DNA from: Devosia oryziradicis
GTDB lineage: Bacteria; Pseudomonadota; Alphaproteobacteria; Rhizobiales; Devosiaceae
Reading direction: 5' to 3'
Assembly: GCF_016698645.1 (NCBI RefSeq)
Contig: NZ_CP068047.1
Location: 1,833,001-1,897,000, forward strand
DNA length: 64,000 bases
Part shown: piece by piece, positions 62,971 through 64,000 of the stretch
Layout: every line of letters begins with the position of its first letter
How positions within the stretch are numbered: position 1 is the stretch's first letter
Made by a program: the position numbers and the translations under genes
The notes under the pieces: generated by a model
Databases searched by the model: none
What the model saw: the letters and a program-made list of their open reading frames with translations, nothing else
What the model was told of the DNA's origin: nothing

Positions 62971-64000
62971 ATGCCCGCAACCATGCTTCTTCGTCGCCTT
63001 GCCGTCGTCCTGGCTCTGTTCTCCCTGCCGATCGCAACCCATGCCGCCACACTTGAGGAAATGGCGGGACAGATGATCGTCGTCGGTTTTCAGGGCGATG
63101 ACGCCAGTGATGCTGCGGTCAAAAGTCTCCAGGAAGACCTGGCAGCGGGCCGGCTGGGCGGCGTCATGCTGCTCAAGCTCAACGTCAAGAGCCTGGATGC
63201 GGTCGCCAAGATGAATGCGGCTTTCCGCGCGGCATCGCCCGATCCGCTCCCGTTCATCACCCTCGACCAGGAGGGCGGTGCCGTCGAACGGCTCACCGAG
63301 GCGGTGGGCTTCAAGGAAATTCCCAATGCCGCGGCCATCGCTGCGGCCAATTCACCGGACGAAGCGGAGGCGATTTACGCGCAGATGGCCGCTTCGATTG
63401 CCGAACTAGGTTTTACGGTCAATTTTGGCCCCGTGGCAGACGTCAATCTCAATCCCGACAACCAGGTGATCGCCAAGTTTGGCCGCGCCTTCAGCAACGA
63501 TCCCGCAGTGGTCGCCGAGTATGACGCTGCCTTCATCAAGGCGCATCATGCGGCCGGCCTGCTGACCGCGCTCAAGCATTTCCCGGGCCATGGTTCATCC
63601 ACTGCGGACAGCCACGAGGGCTTCGTCGACATCACCCAGACCTGGCAGCCCAGCGAACTCGACCCCTACCGGGCGCTGATCGGCGAGAACATGGTCGACA
63701 TGGTCATGGTGGGCCATCTCTACCATGCTGACTATTCCGATGCCGGGGCGCAGACGCCGTCCTCGCTCTCCCCGCAATGGATCACCGGCGTGCTTCGGGA
63801 CGAACTGGGCTACCAGGGCGTGGTCATCAGCGACGACCTCGAAATGGGCGCCATCCGCGATCATTTTACGCTGGAAGAAACGGTGACCCAGGCGGTGCGC
63901 GCCGGCACGGACGTGTTGCTGTTCTCCAATACGGCCAAGTATCGCGCCAGCCTCGGCCAGGAGATCCTCGATATCCTGTTGGCCGAAGCGGCGGCCGATC
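62971..64000 (+). CDS. Exported glycoside hydrolase family 3 (beta-N-acetylhexosaminidase-like), cut by window end
   Basis: Open for at least 343 codons to the end of the window with no stop. The N-terminus MPATMLLRRLAVVLALFSLPIATHA is a typical signal peptide, so the enzyme is probably periplasmic. The GH3 features are TLDQEGGAVERLTE, the KHFPGHGSSTADSHE segment that carries the acid/base His-Asp pair in NagZ-type enzymes, and the catalytic Asp in VVISDDLEMGAI. NagZ itself is normally cytoplasmic, so an exported variant fits beta-hexosaminidases acting on peptidoglycan or chitin-derived sugars. ATG 62983 (MLLRR) is an alternative start. Confidence 0.88.
   Translation, partial: MPATMLLRRLAVVLALFSLPIATHAATLEEMAGQMIVVGFQGDDASDAAVKSLQEDLAAGRLGGVMLLKLNVKSLDAVAKMNAAFRAASPDPLPFITLDQEGGAVERLTEAVGFKEIPNAAAIAAANSPDEAEAIYAQMAASIAELGFTVNFGPVADVNLNPDNQVIAKFGRAFSNDPAVVAEYDAAFIKAHHAAGLLTALKHFPGHGSSTADSHEGFVDITQTWQPSELDPYRALIGENMVDMVMVGHLYHADYSDAGAQTPSSLSPQWITGVLRDELGYQGVVISDDLEMGAIRDHFTLEETVTQAVRAGTDVLLFSNTAKYRASLGQEILDILLAEAAAD

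Overview
The window reads as an alphaproteobacterial chromosome segment, most likely from the order Hyphomicrobiales (a Devosia-like lineage would fit, but genus is only a guess). Grounds are the high GC content, the rhizobial-type choXWV and betICBA gene sets, the fdsGBA-fdhD-fdsD formate dehydrogenase, the heterotetrameric sarcosine oxidase, and a GC-rich palindromic intergenic element. I see no insertion sequence, phage, plasmid function or CRISPR array.

Positions 1-43,000 form an almost uninterrupted methylated-amine catabolic island. On the right, choXWV (34,693-37,568) imports choline, and betI-betC-betB-betA (37,682-42,916) converts choline-O-sulfate to choline, betaine aldehyde and glycine betaine. 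On the left, a second ABC system (proXWV-like, 3,025-6,033) imports betaine-type compounds and shares an operon with ETF-ubiquinone oxidoreductase. gbcA/gbcB (7,705-10,076) remove the first methyl group, a dimethylglycine dehydrogenase-like flavoprotein (24,822-27,383) the second, and soxBDAG (15,738-20,861) the third. glyA and sdaA then carry glycine to serine and pyruvate. Released one-carbon units go to formate through glutathione-independent formaldehyde dehydrogenase and PurU, then to CO2 through NAD-dependent formate dehydrogenase (28,594-34,586). EtfBA (22,213-23,910) and ETF-QO carry electrons to quinone. Two GlxA/AraC-type regulators, a LysR regulator and BetI sit beside the operons they probably control. 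A TGTCGCAA/TGACGCAA box recurs at three demethylation promoters.

Positions 43,000-50,400 hold branched-chain amino acid and general metabolism genes: a TetR regulator with two palindromic operators, ilvC, a Nudix protein, a GFA-UPF0303-PhzF operon, a small membrane protein, and leuA preceded by a 41-codon leucine-rich reading frame that may be an attenuation leader. Positions 50,400-58,600 hold a HisC-like aminotransferase, two MscS channels, tRNA-Lys(CTT), a TerC-family protein, and a FemAB-like transferase/flippase operon. Positions 58,700-64,000 hold acs, an unusual five-helix membrane protein with two predicted pre-peptidase-like beta domains, and the start of an exported family 3 glycoside hydrolase cut by the window end.

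All family assignments come from reading motifs by eye; no database search was possible. Start codons were chosen from Shine-Dalgarno sequences, overlap with neighbours and expected domain starts.
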